Assembly (NCBI GenBank): GCA_019746155.1
Contig: JAIESJ010000008.1
Coordinates: forward strand, 1 to 6,097
Direction: 5' to 3'
Length of the DNA stretch: 6,097 bases
From: Burkholderiales bacterium
GTDB taxonomy: Bacteria > Pseudomonadota > Gammaproteobacteria > Burkholderiales > SG8-41
A program made the position numbers and the translations under genes. Of this stretch, positions 5,159-6,097 are shown in pieces; within the stretch, counting starts at the first letter, position 1; each line of letters begins with the position of its first letter. The notes beneath the pieces were generated by a model. The model saw nothing but the letters and a program-made list of their open reading frames with translations, was not told where the DNA came from and made no database searches.

Positions 5159-5182
5159 CAAAAAATTCAGAGGCAAGTCTAC

Positions 5183-6097
5183 ATGGCCATAGCGAAGGCA
5201 ATATCCCAACGCCAGTCGGACCGCCGGCTTGACCTGCCACAGGTCTTGGGCGACCTTGTCGCCGATAAGCTGGTATCGCAAGAAGCCGCTGATCAGCTTC
5301 TCAAAGACCGCCGCATCAGCCGTGCCGATGTCCATCCGCTGGTGGTGATCGCCGACCAGAAGTGGAAGGACCCGCGGCAGCCGAAAAAGCTGCTGCATCT
5401 GGAAGCGCTGACGCAATGGCTGGCGGAGAAGGTCGGCCTGCCTTACCTGCACATCGATCCGTTCAAGATCGATTTCGCCGCAGTGACCAAAGTAATGTCG
5501 AACGCCTATGCCGAGAGCTACAGGATCCTCCCGGTGAGCGTCACCACGCGCGAGGCGACCATCGCCACCTGCGAACCCCACGTGCGCGAATGGGAAGACC
5601 AGTTGCGGCAGGTGCTGCGCCTTGAAATCAGGCGCGTCATCGCCAACCCGCTCGACATCCAGAGTTATCTCGTCGAGTTCTACAACCTGGCGCGCTCGGT
5701 CAAGGGCGCTTCCGCGAAGGACCAGGGCGCTTACAACGAAATCGCCAATTTCGAGCAGTTGGTGCAGCTGGGCAGGAGCGGCAAGCTCGACGCCAACGAC
5801 CAGCATATCGTCCATATTTGCGACTGGCTGTTTAACTACGCCTTCGAGCAGCGCGCCAGCGACATCCACCTCGAGCCGCGCCGTGACGTCTCCAACGTGC
5901 GCTTCCGCATCGACGGCGTGCTGCATCAGGTCTACCAGATCCCGACGCCGGTGATGGCGGCCATGGTGAGCCGCATCAAGGTGCTGGGCCGCATGGACGT
6001 GGTCGAAAAGCGCCGGCCGCAGGACGGCCGGCTCAAGACGGTCACCCCCGACGGCGAGGAAGTGGAACTCAGGCTTTCCACCATGCCCACCGCCTTC
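5183..6097 (+). CDS. GspE/PilB-family secretion or type IV pilus assembly ATPase, N-terminal 305 residues
   Basis: The frame opens with ATG at 5183 (AGAGG 9 bases upstream) and stays open to the right edge. Members of this hexameric cytoplasmic ATPase family power type II secretion or type IV pilus extension and are usually about 560-600 residues, so roughly half is present. Residues about 15-170 fit the N-terminal MshEN/T2SSE_N module, with GLPYLHIDPFKIDFAAV (85-101) its typical signature. An acidic/polar linker follows (about 172-205). The ATPase N2 subdomain then begins: EQRASDIHLEP (222-232), FRIDGVLH (241-248), ISRIKVLGRMDVVEKRRPQDGR-like segment (264-283). Walker A, Walker B and the tetracysteine zinc motif, if any, would lie beyond the window, so PilB, GspE or another paralogue cannot be separated. 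A long open minus-strand frame over the same bases is its shadow. It is divergent from the transporter gene and has its own promoter. Confidence 0.92.
   Translation, partial: MAIAKAISQRQSDRRLDLPQVLGDLVADKLVSQEAADQLLKDRRISRADVHPLVVIADQKWKDPRQPKKLLHLEALTQWLAEKVGLPYLHIDPFKIDFAAVTKVMSNAYAESYRILPVSVTTREATIATCEPHVREWEDQLRQVLRLEIRRVIANPLDIQSYLVEFYNLARSVKGASAKDQGAYNEIANFEQLVQLGRSGKLDANDQHIVHICDWLFNYAFEQRASDIHLEPRRDVSNVRFRIDGVLHQVYQIPTPVMAAMVSRIKVLGRMDVVEKRRPQDGRLKTVTPDGEEVELRLSTMPTAF

Noticed and set aside
5021..5926. Open minus-strand frame of 301 codons
   Set aside because: It overlaps the GspE/PilB-like coding sequence and the regulatory region. The plus-strand product has unmistakable family motifs; this one has none.

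Overview
The window looks like chromosomal DNA from a high-GC proteobacterium, most likely a betaproteobacterium with sulfur-oxidising (thiotrophic) capacity. This is inferred from a periplasmic sulfite dehydrogenase (SorA/SorB type) under an ECF sigma factor, an Amt ammonium transporter with a textbook sigma-54/NtrC/IHF control region, and a GspE/PilB-type secretion or pilus ATPase. I cannot name the species from sequence alone. No rRNA, tRNA, CRISPR array or intact mobile element was seen.

Bases 1-3172, all minus strand, form what looks like one operon read from right to left. It contains an ECF-type RNA polymerase sigma factor (3172-2594), a one-TM protein with an anti-sigma-like layout and a DUF3379-like periplasmic part (2567-1974), a Tat-exported molybdopterin sulfite dehydrogenase (1912-713), a small secreted c-type cytochrome that is its likely electron acceptor (622-248), and the start of an unrecognised gene that runs off the left edge (213-1). 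The sigma/anti-sigma pair probably switches on sulfite detoxification or oxidation. A perfect 9-bp hairpin lies between the sulfite dehydrogenase and cytochrome genes. A perfect 6-bp dyad lies just upstream of the sigma gene.

Bases 3173-3700 hold no convincing gene. They contain several hairpins: a nested one at 3484-3525, and two close together at 3615-3686 downstream of the ammonium transporter gene that may act as its terminator or belong to a dispersed repeat.

Bases 3701-4903 (minus) encode a complete ammonium transporter. The divergent intergenic region 4904-5182 is dense in regulatory signals. For the transporter it carries a -24/-12 sigma-54 promoter, an IHF-like site and two NtrC-like sites about 31 bp (three helical turns) apart. 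For the rightward gene it carries a good sigma-70 promoter flanked by a GTAACC/GGTTAC dyad.

Bases 5183-6097 (plus) encode the N-terminal 305 residues of a GspE/PilB-family ATPase, cut by the right edge before its Walker A motif. The sulfite, ammonium and secretion modules appear to be independently controlled neighbours rather than a single system.
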